A DNA stretch of 6,932 nt from Spirochaetales bacterium (GTDB taxonomy: Bacteria > Spirochaetota > Spirochaetia > Sphaerochaetales > Sphaerochaetaceae). The DNA lies in contig JALFCJ010000203.1 in the NCBI GenBank assembly GCA_022771185.1, forward strand, positions 1 through 6,932. The letters run 5' to 3'. The notes under the pieces are model-generated. The model did not search any database and was not told where the DNA came from. It worked only from the letters and a program-made list of their open reading frames with translations. Below, piece after piece: positions 5,664 to 6,932 of this stretch (position 1 is its first letter; every line of letters starts with the position of its first letter). Made by a program: the position numbers and the translations under genes.

Positions 5664-6711
5664 TTTCTTCTACTTCCTTGTTCTCTGGAACTTTAATTGA
5701 ATTCTTCAAAACACTGAAGTCTGTCATACCAAGAGTAAGACCCCACTCTTTGAGTTTGTCTTTGATTTCTGAAAGAGACTTCTTTCCGAAGTTTCTTGTC
5801 TTGGTGATTTCATCTTCAGTCTTCTTTGCCAGATCTCCGATTGTCTTGATGCCTGCATTCTTGAGACAGTTGGAGGAACGGACAGTAAGCTCAAGTTCTT
5901 CAACAGGTGTGTCCAAGAGCTTCTTGACTTTCTCTTCTTCCTCATCAACTTCTTCGGTTGTGCAGACCTTGTCTTCATCAAAATTAATAAAGACTGTGAA
6001 GTGCTCCTTGATAATCTTAGCAGCTTCTCCCAAAGCATTCTCAGGAGTGATTGTTCCGTCTGTATAGATATCCAATGTGAGCTTTTCGTAATCACTTCTC
6101 TGACCCACTCTATATGGCTCAATAGAGTACTTGACTCTCTTGATTGGTGAGTAGAATGCATCGATTGAAATTACGCCAGGCTCTTCAGAGTACTTCTCAT
6201 TAAGTTCGGAAGGTACATAACCGCGACCAAGGTCAATCTGAACTTCCATTTCCAGATCACAATCTTCCATCATTGTGAAGATTTGGAGATCCTTATTGGT
6301 GACAGTTACCTGATCTTTTTCGAAGTCTGCTCCAGTGATTACTCCAGGTCCCTTGCAGGAGATTGTGAGAATAGTACCTTCGCTTTCTTCTGGCATGCTG
6401 ATCTGCAATTTCTTAATAGCTGCAATGATATCAGAAATATCTTCTCTGACACCAGGTAATGACTCAAACTCCGAAGTCACCATATGTGGAGCCTTGCTTT
6501 CTCCGACAAAAGTGGTGAAACGGATGGCAGATACAGCATAACCCTGAATAGAGGAAAGAAGAACTCTGCGGAGAGTATTTCCGACTGTAGTTCCGAATCC
6601 TCTCTCAAAAGGATAAGCAACAAACTGACCATAGTCATTTGTACTGACTGTATTTTCAGAGATTATACCCTGAGGTCTCTTGAAACCCTTAAGAAGATTT
6701 TTTCTTGCCAT
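5653..6711 (-). CDS. rpoA: DNA-directed RNA polymerase subunit alpha
   Basis: A 352-residue alpha subunit that dimerises to nucleate RNA polymerase assembly. The N-terminal domain has the dimerisation helix NTLRRVLLSS (45-54) and GRGYVPSELN (162-171). After a linker rich in Glu (252-262) comes the C-terminal domain (about 272-330) with ELTVRSSNCLK and FGKKSLSEIK. R278 and N281 correspond to E. coli R265 and N268, which contact UP-element DNA, and G309-S312 to the second contact loop. It therefore should respond to UP elements and activators. A short acidic tail (VPENKEVEENEA) follows the CTD, somewhat longer than E. coli alpha (329 residues in total). AGGAG (6721-6717) lies 5 nt before the ATG. 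It sits between rpsK and rplQ; no rpsD gene intervenes. Confidence 0.99.
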   Translation of the reverse strand: MARKNLLKGFKRPQGIISENTVSTNDYGQFVAYPFERGFGTTVGNTLRRVLLSSIQGYAVSAIRFTTFVGESKAPHMVTSEFESLPGVREDISDIIAAIKKLQISMPEESEGTILTISCKGPGVITGADFEKDQVTVTNKDLQIFTMMEDCDLEMEVQIDLGRGYVPSELNEKYSEEPGVISIDAFYSPIKRVKYSIEPYRVGQRSDYEKLTLDIYTDGTITPENALGEAAKIIKEHFTVFINFDEDKVCTTEEVDEEEEKVKKLLDTPVEELELTVRSSNCLKNAGIKTIGDLAKKTEDEITKTRNFGKKSLSEIKDKLKEWGLTLGMTDFSVLKNSIKVPENKEVEENEA

Positions 6712-6733
6712 GGTTACTCCTATTTAATTCATG

Positions 6734-6771
6734 CCGCAATTATGCAGCTGCTGCGGGGACGAGCCCCGCAG
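6734..6771 (-). promoter_or_regulatory. strong intercistronic hairpin between rpsK and rpoA
   Basis: CTGCGGGG (6771-6764 on the minus strand) pairs perfectly with CCCCGCAG (6758-6751) over 8 bp with a 5-nt loop. No T run follows, so it is not a standard terminator. CCGCA in its 3' arm can also pair with TGCGG at 6738-6734, making a weaker, mutually exclusive stem nearer to the rpoA ribosome binding site. It may be an RNA processing or stability element or a control hairpin for rpoA-rplQ. The role is not shown by sequence. Confidence 0.5.
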
Positions 6772-6776
6772 ATTGA

Positions 6777-6932
6777 TCAGACACGGCGTGTCTTGCGTGG
6801 GCGGCATCCGTTGTGTGGGATTGGGGTTACGTCTCTGATGGAGCGAACCTTAAGACCCAAAACACCAAGAGTTCTAATAGCGCTCTCACGACCTACACCA
6901 GGACCCTTGACGAAAACGTTAACTTCTCTGAG
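6777..6932 (-). CDS. rpsK: 30S ribosomal protein S11, partial (C-terminal 51 residues)
   Basis: The frame is open from the right edge to a TGA at 6779-6777. It encodes LREVNVFVKGPGVGRESAIR, then TLGVLGLKVRSIRDVTPI and PHNGCRPRKTRRV at the C-terminus, the hallmark end of S11. S11 forms part of the 30S platform near the mRNA exit. About 75-80 N-terminal residues are outside the window. It lies 65 nt upstream of rpoA, the normal alpha-operon position. Confidence 0.97.
   Translation of the reverse strand, partial: LREVNVFVKGPGVGRESAIRTLGVLGLKVRSIRDVTPIPHNGCRPRKTRRV

Noticed and set aside
5724..6161. 145-codon minus-strand open frame within rpoA in another frame
   Set aside because: It is an out-of-frame reading of rpoA; the real frame covers the whole stretch with conserved alpha-subunit motifs.

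Overview
This is a housekeeping stretch of a bacterial chromosome, most likely from the phylum Spirochaetota (a Sphaerochaeta- or Treponema-like lineage). That placement is an inference. It rests on the gene set and order (end of the alpha operon rpsK-rpoA-rplQ, then rny-ymdB, then a GerMN-domain membrane protein, then der and a HAD hydrolase), on the form of the first Der GTPase motif (ITDPTPGVTRDP), and on a moderate GC content judged by eye. No mobile element, CRISPR array, rRNA or tRNA is visible.

Layout, right to left, because nearly everything is on the minus strand. At 6932-6777 is the C-terminal part of ribosomal protein S11 (rpsK, cut by the window edge). A short gap holding a strong GC-rich hairpin follows (6771-6751). 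Next are rpoA (6711-5653) and rplQ (5663-5238), which overlap by 11 nt. After rplQ come about 60 nt of potentially folded RNA and a convincing Rho-independent terminator (5170-5146), so the alpha operon appears to end there. A candidate promoter with a perfect TTGACA box (5117-5089) then serves rny (RNase Y, 5051-3519), which is coupled by a GTGA overlap to ymdB (3522-2737), a metallophosphoesterase gene.

The one plus-strand gene (2217-2747) encodes a small protein with an N-terminal membrane anchor and a GerMN domain. Its end overlaps the end of ymdB by 11 nt in convergent orientation. Its start faces away from der (2083-530) across a 133-nt divergent region. That region holds overlapping candidate promoters for both directions and, unexpectedly, a plus-strand terminator just before the GerMN start codon. 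der runs into a HAD-family phosphatase-like gene by a TAATG overlap; this gene leaves the window at base 1.

Functionally the window is about gene expression: RNA polymerase alpha, ribosomal proteins S11 and L17, a ribosome-assembly GTPase (Der), the membrane-tethered endoribonuclease RNase Y and its usual partner YmdB. I found no obviously new multi-gene system. The items most worth a second look are the folded RNA after rplQ, the terminator inside the leader of the GerMN gene, and the hairpin between rpsK and rpoA.
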